Origin: Tabrizicola_A aquatica
GTDB lineage: Bacteria; Pseudomonadota; Alphaproteobacteria; Rhodobacterales; Rhodobacteraceae
Reading direction: 5' to 3' (one strand)
Assembly: GCA_965194375.1 (NCBI GenBank)
Contig: CBDAEL010000007.1
Length of the DNA stretch: 64,000 nucleotides
The translations under genes were made by a program, and so were the position numbers. This document shows positions 1-8,292 of this stretch, piece by piece; position 1 is the stretch's first letter, and each line of letters begins with the position of its first letter. The notes below the pieces were generated by a model. The model made no database searches and was not told the DNA's origin. It worked only from the letters and a program-made list of their open reading frames with translations.

Positions 1-1
1 A

Positions 2-568
2 AAGCAGGCGCAGGAAACCCTGCGCACCGCGCTCGCCATGGGCGCGGATCGCGCCATCCTGATCGAGGCCACCGCCGATGTTCAGACCGATATCGAGCCT
101 TTGGCTGTGGCCAAGCTCTTGGCCGCAGTCGTCAAGGAAGAGGCCCCCGGCATCGTCCTGTGCGGCAAGCAGGCCATCGACAATGACATGAACGCCACTG
201 GCCAGATGCTGGCGGCCCTTTTGGGCTGGTCGCAGGCCACCTTCGTGTCGGAACTCGCGATTGACGGCGACAAGGCTGTGGTGACCCGTGAAGTCGACGG
301 CGGTCTGCAGTCCATCTCGGTCGCCATGCCGACCATCGTGACGGTCGATCTGCGTCTGAACGAGCCGCGCTATGCGTCGTTGCCGAACATCATGAAAGCC
401 AAGGCCAAACCCTTGGCCACCAAGACCCCGGCAGATTACGGCGTTGACGTCGCGCCGCGTCTGACTGTGGTCAAGACCACCGAACCCGCAGGCCGCAAGG
501 CTGGCGTCAAGGTTGGCTCGGTGGAAGAGCTGATTGCAAAACTCAAAGACGAAGCAGGGGTGATCTGA
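2..568 (+). CDS. etfB: Electron transfer flavoprotein beta subunit (5' end outside the window)
   Basis: The reading frame is open from base 2 and ends with TGA at 566-568, so about 188 C-terminal residues are present and the start lies upstream of the window. The sequence matches the ETF beta family: AMGADRAILIE, then LCGKQAIDNDMNATGQM, a conserved AMP/FAD-contacting segment, and the LPNIMKAKAKPL stretch. EtfB pairs with EtfA to carry electrons from acyl-CoA dehydrogenases to ETF:quinone oxidoreductase in the cytoplasm. The stop overlaps the etfA start (TGATG), so the two are translationally coupled. An acyl-CoA dehydrogenase (11955-13613) and hbd (2704) lie nearby and fit fatty-acid or C4/C5 acyl-CoA metabolism. 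Confidence 0.95.
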   Translation, partial: KQAQETLRTALAMGADRAILIEATADVQTDIEPLAVAKLLAAVVKEEAPGIVLCGKQAIDNDMNATGQMLAALLGWSQATFVSELAIDGDKAVVTREVDGGLQSISVAMPTIVTVDLRLNEPRYASLPNIMKAKAKPLATKTPADYGVDVAPRLTVVKTTEPAGRKAGVKVGSVEELIAKLKDEAGVI

Positions 569-1479
569 TGGCCGTTCTTCTTCTTGCCGATGTGAATGGC
601 GACCAACTGGCGACCGACGCGGTGGCCAAAGCGCTGACCGGTGTTAAGGGTCTGGGCGAAGTGCATCTTCTGGTCGCTGGTCCGGCTTCGGCTGCGGCTG
701 AGGCGGCCAAGCTGGAAGGTGCCTCCAAGGTGCTGCACGCCGAAGACGCGGGCCACGGCCTTGCCGAATCGCTGGCTGATCTGGTGGTCGGTCTGGCCGG
801 TGGCTACAGCCACATCGCCGCACCTGCGACCGCGTTTTCCAAGAATGTGCTTCCCCGCGTGGCTGCCCTTCTGGACGTGATGGTGCTGTCGGACGTGACC
901 GCAGTGATCGACGCCGACACGTTCGAGCGCCCGATCTATGCCGGCAACGCGATCCAAACCGTGAAATCGGCTGACGCGAAGAAAGTCTTCACCGTGCGCA
1001 CCGCGGCCTTCGCCGCAGCGGGCATGGGTGGCTCGGCATCGGTTGAGACGGTTGCGCCGAAAGCCTCGGCTCTGTCGACTTGGGTCGAAGACCGCGTCGC
1101 CGCCTCTGACCGGCCCGAGTTGACCTCGGCCAAGGTCGTGGTCTCGGGCGGCCGTGGCGTCGGCTCGAAGGAATCCTTCGATCTGATCGAAGGTCTGGCT
1201 GACAAGCTCGGCGCTGCCGTTGGTGCCTCGCGCGCTGCTGTGGACTCTGGCTATGCGCCGAACGACTGGCAGGTTGGCCAGACCGGCAAGGTTGTCGCCC
1301 CGCAGCTTTATGTCGCCGTCGGCATCTCGGGCGCGATCCAGCACCTTGCGGGGATGAAGGATTCCAAGATCATCGTTGCGATCAACAAAGACGAAGAAGC
1401 GCCGATCTTCCAAGTGGCCGATTATGGCCTCGTGGCCGACCTCTTCGCTGCTGTCCCGGAAATGACCGGCAAACTCTAA
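568..1479 (+). CDS. etfA: Electron transfer flavoprotein alpha subunit
   Basis: This 303-residue protein has the usual EtfA length and layout: an N-terminal nucleotide-binding-like domain (MAVLLLADVNGDQL) and a C-terminal FAD domain with the signature VVSGGRGVGSKE, then GASRAAVDSGYAPNDWQVGQTGKVVAPQLY and GISGAIQHLAGMKDSKIIVAINKDEEAPIF (quoted in parts of the conserved run). It binds the FAD of the ETF heterodimer and passes electrons from acyl-CoA dehydrogenases to the quinone pool. The ATG overlaps the etfB stop. A strong hairpin 28 bases after the stop ends the operon. Confidence 0.96.
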   Translation: MAVLLLADVNGDQLATDAVAKALTGVKGLGEVHLLVAGPASAAAEAAKLEGASKVLHAEDAGHGLAESLADLVVGLAGGYSHIAAPATAFSKNVLPRVAALLDVMVLSDVTAVIDADTFERPIYAGNAIQTVKSADAKKVFTVRTAAFAAAGMGGSASVETVAPKASALSTWVEDRVAASDRPELTSAKVVVSGGRGVGSKESFDLIEGLADKLGAAVGASRAAVDSGYAPNDWQVGQTGKVVAPQLYVAVGISGAIQHLAGMKDSKIIVAINKDEEAPIFQVADYGLVADLFAAVPEMTGKL

Positions 1480-1506
1480 GGACGGAACCTGATTTCGTCT
1501 TCGCGG

Positions 1507-1526
1507 CGGGCGCCCTCGGGCGCCCG
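1507..1526 (+). terminator. Intrinsic terminator after etfBA
   Basis: An 8-bp GC stem (CGGGCGCC / GGCGCCCG) with a four-base CTCG loop is followed by TTTGCGTT. It lies 28 bases after the etfA stop. The T tract is short, so termination may be only partial. Confidence 0.6.
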
Positions 1527-1717
1527 TTTGCGTTACAAGGGATGCAGATCTAGCCCCGGCATCCGCTCTGCTGCCAACGCGTTGACATACTGAAACTGCC
1601 ACAGCGTGAACCTCAGCGGCATTGGCCCGCCCCGACCCTCTGGCGGTTTGACGCACCCCCACCCCAGGGGCGCCTTCTTTGCCCACAGAAGCGCGCAATA
1701 GCAATCAACCCGTCCAA

Positions 1718-2545
1718 TCAGATCATCTGCCGCAGCACCGGAACCAGCCGCTTGGCCAATTCGTAATGCACGGCAGGCCCGGGCAGACGCGCAGCCGCCG
1801 GCGCCTCCAGCGGGCCAAAGGCCATACCCTCGGCCCCCTTGGCCCGCGCGGCGGCACTGGGCACCATCTCGACATAGGTGGTGGCCAAGGGTTTGACAGC
1901 GGCCACCATCTCCCTGTCCACCAGCATCGGCTCCCCGCTCAGATCGGCGCGCTTGCCGGGGTTGGGCGGCGGGGTATCGGCCAGCCACAGCAGCACCGTC
2001 GGACAACGAAGCTGCCCCAGAAGACCTTTCATCCGGGCGACCCAAGCGCTGCGCAACTCCTCGGCCAGCACCTCAAACCTGTCGGCCGAATGTCCCTGCA
2101 GCATGTGTATCATATGCCGGGTAAAGCTGAACTCGGTGAAATCCACCTGCCGAAACAGCGCCCGCAAAAGCGGCGTTGGACCGGTGAAACGGTCATTACG
2201 GCGCGGATGCACCGCGTAATACCGGTTCGTCAGGTTTTGCGCCCCAGTAATCTGCACCACACAGGCCGCTGCCCGCGACACCGATTCTAGCAGGGCATCT
2301 TCCCGCACAAAGACCTCAGGCCCGGCGTTCACGCAGCCGAAGTTCGCCACCTGCACATCCAGCATTTCTTCCAACAGGTCAGGAAATGGCGTTGGGATGA
2401 ACTTCCCATAGGTCTCAGTCCCGCCCAGACAGGCCACGAAAGGCTCCCTCAAATCCGCTTTCGGACCCCGAAACAGAAGCCGCGAACCGGCATAGCTGCA
2501 CGGTGAATAGTCAAGCGCCCCCGCGCCCGGAAAGGCATAGGCCAT
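1718..2545 (-). CDS. DUF6473 family protein
   Basis: A 275-residue protein that I place in the DUF6473 family of Rhodobacterales. Its hallmarks are the N-terminal ALDYSPCSYAGSRLLFRGP and the CLGGTETYGKFI segment, a Ser/Thr-rich loop that looks like an SGNH-hydrolase fold. I chose the ATG giving MAYAFPGAGALDY; a further ATG lies three codons upstream. The function is unknown; a sulfotransferase or SGNH-like role has no support beyond this resemblance. The gene stands alone on the minus strand between etfBA and hbd. The 190 bases downstream (1528-1717) hold no gene I can defend. Confidence 0.75.
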   Translation of the reverse strand: MAYAFPGAGALDYSPCSYAGSRLLFRGPKADLREPFVACLGGTETYGKFIPTPFPDLLEEMLDVQVANFGCVNAGPEVFVREDALLESVSRAAACVVQITGAQNLTNRYYAVHPRRNDRFTGPTPLLRALFRQVDFTEFSFTRHMIHMLQGHSADRFEVLAEELRSAWVARMKGLLGQLRCPTVLLWLADTPPPNPGKRADLSGEPMLVDREMVAAVKPLATTYVEMVPSAAARAKGAEGMAFGPLEAPAAARLPGPAVHYELAKRLVPVLRQMI

Positions 2546-2703
2546 TTCACACACCCAAGTTTAGTCACACCCGGGACCAGATTGGCCGATTCCCCTTACC
2601 AACCTGCTAAACTTAGCATTTTCTTGAAATCCCATGAGTTTTGCTGGCCTTGCCCCCAAGGGTGGCCCCGGCCTATTGTGGGGCAGTCAAGCAAGAGGTC
2701 AGC

Positions 2704-3579
2704 ATGGATATCCGGACAGTCGGGATCGTCGGCGCAGGTCAGATGGGCAACGGCATCGCCCATGTCTTCGCCCTGTCGGGATATGAGGTGCTGTTGAACG
2801 ACATCTCGGACGAAGGGCTGAAACGCGCCGTCGCCACCATCGACAAGAATCTGGAACGGCAGGCCTCGCGCGGGAAGATCACCGAGGCGACCCGCGCTGA
2901 GGCCATGGCGCGCATTAAGACCACCCTTGTGCTGCCCGATCTGGGGGCTTGCGATCTGATCATTGAGGCGGCGACCGAAAAGGAAGCGGTCAAGAACCAG
3001 ATCTTCGAAACGCTCGCCCCACATCTGGCGCCACAGACGATCCTGACCTCGAACACCTCTTCAATCTCGATCACCCGTCTCGCCTCGCGCACCGACCGGC
3101 CTGAACGCTTCATGGGGTTTCACTTCATGAACCCGGTGCCACTGATGCAACTGGTCGAACTGATCCGGGGTATCGCGACCAATGTTGAGACCTATGACAC
3201 GCTCTTGGCCGTGGTCGGCCGTCTGGGCAAAACAGCGGCCAGCGCCGAGGATTACCCGGCCTTCATCGTCAACCGTATCCTGATCCCGATGATCAACGAG
3301 GCGGTCTATGCGCTTTATGAAGGCGTGGGCAATGTGCAGTCCATCGATCAGGCGCTGAAACTGGGGGCCAATCACCCGATGGGACCGCTGGAACTGGCCG
3401 ATTTCATCGGGCTGGACACCTGCCTGGCCATCATGAACGTGCTGCATGAAGGGCTGGCCGATACCAAATATCGCCCCTGCCCGCTTTTGACGAAATATGT
3501 CGAGGCAGGCTGGCTGGGTCGCAAGACGCAGCGCGGATTTTACGATTACCGCGGCGAAACGCCGGTGCCGACGCGGTAA
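2704..3579 (+). CDS. hbd: 3-hydroxybutyryl-CoA dehydrogenase
   Basis: A 291-residue NAD(P)-dependent 3-hydroxyacyl-CoA dehydrogenase. The N-terminal Rossmann motif is VGIVGAGQMGNGIAHV; the catalytic region has SNTSSISIT and GFHFMNPVPLMQLVELI (His-Glu pair), and the C-terminal domain has NHPMGPLELADFIGLDT. It interconverts 3-hydroxybutyryl-CoA and acetoacetyl-CoA in butyrate/PHB and acyl-CoA metabolism. The start ATG at 2704 follows AAGAGGTCAGC, a plausible ribosome-binding site; an in-frame ATG 63 bases upstream is rejected because it precedes this site and adds unconserved sequence. Closeness to etfBA is common in this order and suggests a shared acyl-CoA role. Confidence 0.95.
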   Translation: MDIRTVGIVGAGQMGNGIAHVFALSGYEVLLNDISDEGLKRAVATIDKNLERQASRGKITEATRAEAMARIKTTLVLPDLGACDLIIEAATEKEAVKNQIFETLAPHLAPQTILTSNTSSISITRLASRTDRPERFMGFHFMNPVPLMQLVELIRGIATNVETYDTLLAVVGRLGKTAASAEDYPAFIVNRILIPMINEAVYALYEGVGNVQSIDQALKLGANHPMGPLELADFIGLDTCLAIMNVLHEGLADTKYRPCPLLTKYVEAGWLGRKTQRGFYDYRGETPVPTR

Positions 3580-3641
3580 CTCCTCGATCGCTTTGCGTCT
3601 CGTCGTGATGTCCCGACGAGCGTCTGAAAGACGACGAGGAG
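3580..3641. repeat. Extragenic palindrome between convergent genes
   Basis: CTCCTCG at 3580-3586 pairs with CGAGGAG at 3635-3641, and inside lies a second stem CTCGTCG/CGACGAG around a short loop. It fills the gap between the convergent hbd and acyltransferase genes. It resembles in plan the palindromes at 10949-11011 and 48488-48551. A role in bidirectional termination or RNA 3'-end protection is inferred. Confidence 0.5.
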
Positions 3642-3647
3642 GGCGCG

Positions 3648-4535
3648 TTACATGCCCAAGTCCAGCGTGTGCTGACGCAACCACGCCAGAAAGCCGCGCG
3701 GGTTTCCTTCCCATTTTTCCAGCTCGCTCGCTGGAATGGGTGCACCCACAAAGGGCCGCTGGGGTTTGAACAAGGCGCGTTTGATCTCATGGAGCAGCAG
3801 CCCTTGCCGCAGCGTGTCGGACAGCTGATTTGCGATCTGAAACAGCCGGCTGTTCTGGCCTGTGAAATGCATTGGCACGATGGTCGCGCCGGAAGAGCGC
3901 ACGATCTTGTGGGTGAAAACGTTCCACTCCGACTCAATCGCTGGGCCCCACCAGCCTTCGGACATTGCCACCTTGCCGGCTGGAAACAAAATGATCACAC
4001 CGCCCGCGCGCAGGTGCTTCATGGTGTCGTCCCGCATCTGCAACCCCAGCTCGCGGGCGTTTTCCTCATGCGGGAAGGGAACCGGGATCATGAATTCCTC
4101 AACCTCGGGAATTCCGGTCAAAAGGCTGCGCGTCAGAATCTTGAAATCCGACCGCACCCGGTTGACCAGCTCGGCCATCACCATGCCATCCACCAACCCC
4201 GAGGGGTGGTTGGCCACAACGACCACCGGACCGGTGGCGGGGATGCGGGCAATTTCCTCTTCCGGGGTATCAATCCTGATCCCCATATGGTGGATTGCCT
4301 TAGGCCAGAACGGCGCCCCAAAGGGCGCGCCCGACTTTTCAAAGCTGCGGATCAGGCGCAGAAGCTGCACCTTCGCGGTCAACCACTCTAAGGTGCGGAT
4401 CGTGTTGGCCTTGACGGGGCTTTTGAATGTCCCGGCATAAGACAGACGACGCATGTCATACTGACGCTCAGCCTTGGGCGTTTGCCCGGCCAAAACGGCG
4501 GCGCTGGCCTTGTCTGTATGCGGCGTGTCGGTCAC
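3648..4535 (-). CDS. Lysophospholipid acyltransferase family protein
   Basis: A 295-residue PlsC-like acyltransferase. The core motif is VVVVANHPSGLVDGM (residues ~98-112), the NHP-type variant of the HX4D motif with one extra residue as seen in the hemolysin-like / ornithine-lipid acyltransferase branch; a second block is GGVIILFPAGKVAM (FPxG-type acceptor motif), and VPMHFTGQNSRLF follows. It probably transfers an acyl chain to a lysolipid at the inner membrane. The substrate could be lyso-PA or lyso-ornithine lipid; the sequence alone does not decide this. The gene ends at the palindrome shared with hbd and stands upstream of, but separate from, the HPr block on the same strand. Confidence 0.85.
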   Translation of the reverse strand: MTDTPHTDKASAAVLAGQTPKAERQYDMRRLSYAGTFKSPVKANTIRTLEWLTAKVQLLRLIRSFEKSGAPFGAPFWPKAIHHMGIRIDTPEEEIARIPATGPVVVVANHPSGLVDGMVMAELVNRVRSDFKILTRSLLTGIPEVEEFMIPVPFPHEENARELGLQMRDDTMKHLRAGGVIILFPAGKVAMSEGWWGPAIESEWNVFTHKIVRSSGATIVPMHFTGQNSRLFQIANQLSDTLRQGLLLHEIKRALFKPQRPFVGAPIPASELEKWEGNPRGFLAWLRQHTLDLGM

Positions 4536-4565
4536 GAACCTATGCCTTCCCGTTGGTGTCCAACC

Positions 4566-4835
4566 CTAGCGATCTTCGCCAAAGCGGCTGGCCACCAAAG
4601 CCTCAAGCGCGCGCGCAAGATCGCTGGCCTGCGTGCCACTTGTCCGAACCTCAATAGAGGTTCCGCGCGAGGCTGCCAACATCAAAAGACCCATGATCGA
4701 GTCGCCCGAAACGGTCATCCCGTCCTTCGTCACCTCGGCCATGGCGTCATGAGCCTCAACCACCTCGACGAACTTGGCCGAGGCGCGGGCGTGCAGCCCC
4801 TTTTCGTTCACGATTTTCAGGATCTGCCCAGTCAT
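4566..4835 (-). CDS. ptsH: HPr family phosphocarrier protein
   Basis: An 89-residue HPr. His15 sits in GLHARASAKFV, the site phosphorylated by enzyme I, and Ser46 sits in VSGDSIMGLLML, the site used by HPr kinase. Both lie at the canonical positions. In alphaproteobacteria this protein works in a regulatory PTS without sugar permeases, linking carbon and nitrogen state to HprK and EIIA proteins. Its start overlaps the stop of the EIIA-Man gene by four bases. The presence of Ser46 together with hprK (6167-6601) supports Ser-phosphorylation control. Confidence 0.95.
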   Translation of the reverse strand: MTGQILKIVNEKGLHARASAKFVEVVEAHDAMAEVTKDGMTVSGDSIMGLLMLAASRGTSIEVRTSGTQASDLARALEALVASRFGEDR

Positions 4836-5233
4836 GCGGCGTCGCCCCCTCCCAGATCGAGGCTGTTGATATATTTGCGGCCCGCATCCATGGCCACCGC
4901 CACCGCCTCGGCCACCGGCAGGTCGCGCGACTTGGCCAGCTTGATTAGCATTGGCAGGTTGGCACCGTATAGAATCCGCCGTCCCGCCCCCGCACAGGCC
5001 ATCAACGACAGGTTTGAAGGTGAGCCGCCGAACATGTCGGTCACCAGAACCACGCCGCTGCCTGCATCCACCTCATCGGTGGCGCGACAGATCTCGGCCT
5101 GTTTCTGGGCACGATCATGGTCATCCTCAATCGTGATCGCCCGGATCGCCGATTGCGGCCCGACGACATGCTCAATCGCGGCGAGATATTCCCGCGCCAG
5201 CCCACCATGTGCGACGATCACGATGCCGATCAC
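4832..5233 (-). CDS. PTS EIIA component, mannose family
   Basis: A 133-residue EIIA-Man domain with the phospho-acceptor His9 in VIGIVIVAHGGLA and the VLVTDMFGGSPSN block. It accepts phosphate from HPr. No IIB, IIC or IID gene is near, so it is probably regulatory, as in other alphaproteobacteria. I chose the GTG at 5233 since it puts the conserved first strand at the N terminus and lies 8 bases after the rapZ stop; a longer frame to 5326 would overlap rapZ and adds unconserved residues. The gene overlaps ptsH by four bases. Confidence 0.9.
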   Translation of the reverse strand: MIGIVIVAHGGLAREYLAAIEHVVGPQSAIRAITIEDDHDRAQKQAEICRATDEVDAGSGVVLVTDMFGGSPSNLSLMACAGAGRRILYGANLPMLIKLAKSRDLPVAEAVAVAMDAGRKYINSLDLGGGDAA

Positions 5234-5240
5234 GCGCCGA

Positions 5241-6152
5241 TTACCCCGATTTTCCGGCCGAGGCGTCAGCCGCCCGGCGTTCCAGTTCCCGATGACGTTT
5301 TGACACCGCCCAGCCCGCTTCCGCAAGGACCTTGCTTAGTTTTTCTGCAACTGCAACCGATCGATGCTGCCCGCCTGTGCAACCAAAACCAATCGACAAA
5401 TGCGCTTTTCCTTCAGCCAGATGGGCTGGCAACAACATCAACAAGAGCCCCGTGACACGATCCATAAACTCGAGAAATCGGGGGTCATTGCCGACATGGC
5501 TGGCGACTTCGAGATCGCGCCCATCCTTTTGCCGCAAAGCGGGGTCCCAATAGGGATTTCGTAAGAAGCGACAGTCGAACACCATGTCCAACCCCCGTGG
5601 CAGGCCACGCTTGTAGCTGAAGGATTGCACCGACACCGCCATGAGCGCCGTCGCCCCTTTGCGGAACCAGCCATGGATCTCGGCCTTCAGATCATGCGGC
5701 GACATTTCGGTGGTGTCGATCAGATGATCGGCGCGCACCCGGATGGGCTGCAGAAGGTCAATCTCACGCGTAATCCCGTCGGCCGGGGTTTCATCTAAGG
5801 CCAGTGGATGGCGTCGCTTGGTCTGGCTGTAGCGGTTGATCAGCGTGTCCGGCGCGCAATCTAGATACAAAAGCTCCAACCCCACCCGCGGATCGCGCGT
5901 CAGCGTGTCGACCAACTCGATCAGGGCCGTCGCGTTGAAGTCGCGGTTGCGCACGTCAATGCCAAGGGCGATGGGATGGTCCAGCGTCGGGCCGTCAATC
6001 AGATGAGGCACCAAAGACAAGGGCAGGTTGTCGATCACCTCATAACCGATGTCTTCCAGCGCATTGATCGCCGTGGAACGCCCTGCCCCAGAAGGGCCGG
6101 TGACCAGAACCAGCCGGTGTTCCGGCTGCGCTGCGTCGGTCTCTTTCGTCAC
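5241..6152 (-). CDS. rapZ: RapZ / YvcJ family nucleotide-binding protein
   Basis: A 303-residue P-loop protein. The Walker A motif is TGPSGAGRST near residues 18-27, followed by ALEDIGYEVIDNLPLSLVP; the C-terminal domain has the signature FGCTGGQHRSVAVAE. In Enterobacteria RapZ is an RNase E adaptor that tunes GlmS sRNA turnover; in alphaproteobacteria its role is less clear, but it always travels with the HprK-EIIA-HPr group as here. The GTG at 6152 is preceded by GGAAG at a good distance; an alternative GTG at 6197 would run deeper into hprK. The last 14 bases before this start separate it from the hprK stop. Confidence 0.92.
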   Translation of the reverse strand: MTKETDAAQPEHRLVLVTGPSGAGRSTAINALEDIGYEVIDNLPLSLVPHLIDGPTLDHPIALGIDVRNRDFNATALIELVDTLTRDPRVGLELLYLDCAPDTLINRYSQTKRRHPLALDETPADGITREIDLLQPIRVRADHLIDTTEMSPHDLKAEIHGWFRKGATALMAVSVQSFSYKRGLPRGLDMVFDCRFLRNPYWDPALRQKDGRDLEVASHVGNDPRFLEFMDRVTGLLLMLLPAHLAEGKAHLSIGFGCTGGQHRSVAVAEKLSKVLAEAGWAVSKRHRELERRAADASAGKSG

Positions 6153-6166
6153 AGGCCAACTTCCTT

Positions 6167-6601
6167 TCAGGCGCGCCGTCCATGAGCCAGATAGCACATA
6201 AGCGAAGCTGGAAGATGGGATGCCTCATGGGAATAGGCAAGGGCACAGGTGATGCCACAAAGCGTGATCTTGCGTTCGGGCGGCAGGCGTTCGGTCTCGC
6301 GGTGTGCCAGATCGATCACCAGTGCCACCTCGGCCTGTGGCACAGCGGACGCGTTGAGCAATCCCACAAAGCGCGCCTCGATCAAGCCCGAAAGCGCCTT
6401 AGGGGCGCGGGCAAGCAACCGGCCGTCCTGCGCCCAGACCAACGTCTGGTCATCGCTCACCAGACCGGCACCAAGCGCCATCATTTGCAAGGCGAGCGCC
6501 GACTTGCCAGCCCCTGACGGACCAAGGATCAGCAATCCCCGGCCATCAATGGCCACGCAACTGGCGTGCAAAAGAAGGTCAGGCACGACGGGGCCGGTCA
6601 C
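6167..6601 (-). CDS. hprK: HPr kinase/phosphorylase, short alphaproteobacterial form
   Basis: A 144-residue protein that contains only the C-terminal kinase domain of HprK, as usual in alphaproteobacteria. The Walker A motif GPSGAGKS is at residues 27-34, followed by GAGLVSDDQTLV (catalytic acid block) and the GLIEARFVGLL motif. It phosphorylates and dephosphorylates Ser46 of HPr. Its start overlaps the stop of chvG by four bases, which ties the PTS regulators to the ChvG/ChvI two-component system in one transcript. This linkage is established for Agrobacterium, Sinorhizobium and Brucella relatives. Confidence 0.93.
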   Translation of the reverse strand: MTGPVVPDLLLHASCVAIDGRGLLILGPSGAGKSALALQMMALGAGLVSDDQTLVWAQDGRLLARAPKALSGLIEARFVGLLNASAVPQAEVALVIDLAHRETERLPPERKITLCGITCALAYSHEASHLPASLMCYLAHGRRA

Positions 6602-8283
6602 ACCGGCAGACCCACCACAAAACGAGCCCCGAGCGGTTCGGACGTCGGGTCGGCATTCGTGGGGCGAATGTTCTCGGCCCAGATCACCCCGCCATGGGCC
6701 TCGACAATTTGCTTCGAGATCGACAGGCCAAGGCCCGAATTGTTGCCGAAATGGGTGGCAGGCCGATCGGAATAGAACCGCTTGAACACCTTATTCAGCG
6801 CCTGATCGGGGATGCCAGGGCCGGTATCTTCAACAACGATCAGCACCCGGTTCTCACGCCGCCGCGTCCAGACCCGCACCGCGTCGCCATCATCACAAAA
6901 CGAGATGGCATTGCTGATAAGATTGACGAACACCTGCGCCAGACGCCCTTCGAGCCCACGGATGGCAATCGGTTCCGCCGGGAAGTCGGTGATGAACTCC
7001 ACCCCTTTTTCCGAAGCCTGCTGGCCGAGGAAATCGCACAGGTTGGTCAAGGTTGTGACAAGATTGAACTCTTCTTCCTCTTCCTTGACCAACTCACTGT
7101 CCAGCCGCGAGGCGTTGGAAATGTCACTCACCAAACGGTCAAGGCGGCGAACGTCATGATCGATCACATCCAGCAGCTTTTCGCGATGTTCTTCTTTCTT
7201 GACCATCCGCAAGGAGCCGACGGCCGAGCGCAACGATGCGAGCGGGTTCTTGATCTCGTGGCTGACATCGGCCGCAAACTGTTCGTTGGCGTCAATCCGG
7301 TCATACAGGGCGGCCACCATCCCTCGCATTGCAACAGACAGGCGACCAATCTCATCCGGCCGGGCGGCCAAATCGGGAATGCGGATGCGGCCGGGGGTCA
7401 TCTTGCGTGCATCGCGGTCACGACCCAGCTCGGCAGCAGCGGCAAGATCTGACAACGGATTGGCAATAGTTGACGCCAGCACAAGGCTCAGGCCGATGGA
7501 CACCAAAAGCGCGATCACGAACATCTGCAGGATCTGCTCACGCTCATAGCGCACCAAAAGGTCTATCTCGCCTTCGGCCGAAGCCAAAGCGACAACGCCC
7601 AAAACCGTTGTGCCTTGCACAACGGGCGTTGCGACCGAGAAGATCACCCCACCCTCTGAGCCCTTGCCAGTCACCGCAGTGGTGTCACCGGAAAGCGCCG
7701 GCACAAACAGACCACGCGCAAGCGATGCGCCCGTGTCAGGCTGATTCTGACCTTGGTCGCCGCCGATGACAGCGGATACCCCGCTCCAGATTGTATTGAG
7801 AAGGTCAGTGATGACGGTCGAGCGCGGTTGGTCCGGCGCGATGCCAGGGCGCTCTTGGCCAACCGTCTGGGCCACAAGTGCGCCACTTGGGTCAAACAAG
7901 AACACCTCAAGACCCGGACCAACAGAAACCCCACCCAAACTGCGCGGCAGGTTGCCCTCAGCCGTTTGAAGCGCGCTGACCACATTGGCGACCAACTGCG
8001 CCTCAGTCACCAAGGCGCGTTCGCGCTGGACGACCAGACTGTCGCGGAACGGGTTCAGGAACAGCACCCCTGCCACCAAAACGGTCAAGGCCAAGAGGTT
8101 AAAAACAATGATCTTGCGCGCCAAGGGCGACCGGTTGAGCGAAATCAGGCCACGCCGGGCGCGCCCCTCGCTGATGGTGGGGTCAACGCCAGCTTCGGGC
8201 GATTCCCAGTCTTCGCCAAGAAGAAGGTCTCCCTCCTTCACCGGCTTTGAACTGCGGATATCAATCTTACCGGCCACCGTCAT
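6598..8283 (-). CDS. chvG: Sensor histidine kinase ChvG
   Basis: A 561-residue membrane kinase. A first transmembrane segment (IIVFNLLALTVLVAGVLFL) is followed by a ~200-residue periplasmic stimulus-sensing domain, a second segment (FVIALLVSIGLSLVLAST), a HAMP linker, a HisKA domain with the phospho-His in VSHEIKNPLASL and an HATPase domain with NAISF (N box), VEDTGPGIP (G1) and GLGLSISKQIVEAHGG (G2). ChvG senses envelope or acid stress and phosphorylates ChvI. The gene starts 9 bases after the chvI stop and runs into hprK. Family assignment rests on domain order and on the neighbours. Confidence 0.92.
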   Translation of the reverse strand: MTVAGKIDIRSSKPVKEGDLLLGEDWESPEAGVDPTISEGRARRGLISLNRSPLARKIIVFNLLALTVLVAGVLFLNPFRDSLVVQRERALVTEAQLVANVVSALQTAEGNLPRSLGGVSVGPGLEVFLFDPSGALVAQTVGQERPGIAPDQPRSTVITDLLNTIWSGVSAVIGGDQGQNQPDTGASLARGLFVPALSGDTTAVTGKGSEGGVIFSVATPVVQGTTVLGVVALASAEGEIDLLVRYEREQILQMFVIALLVSIGLSLVLASTIANPLSDLAAAAELGRDRDARKMTPGRIRIPDLAARPDEIGRLSVAMRGMVAALYDRIDANEQFAADVSHEIKNPLASLRSAVGSLRMVKKEEHREKLLDVIDHDVRRLDRLVSDISNASRLDSELVKEEEEEFNLVTTLTNLCDFLGQQASEKGVEFITDFPAEPIAIRGLEGRLAQVFVNLISNAISFCDDGDAVRVWTRRRENRVLIVVEDTGPGIPDQALNKVFKRFYSDRPATHFGNNSGLGLSISKQIVEAHGGVIWAENIRPTNADPTSEPLGARFVVGLPV

Positions 8284-8292
8284 CTTGCGGGG

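Noticed and set aside
436..1704. Long minus-strand open frame across etfA
   Set aside because: It lies opposite two clear ETF genes; its protein is Arg/Gly/His-rich without any family pattern, as expected for the antisense of high-GC coding DNA.
1533..1717. Possible small minus-strand gene after DUF6473 (ending ...MPLRFTLWQFQYVNALAAERMPGLDLHPL region)
   Set aside because: The frame continues into DUF6473 in another phase, there is no ribosome-binding site, and I recognise no family; too weak to list.
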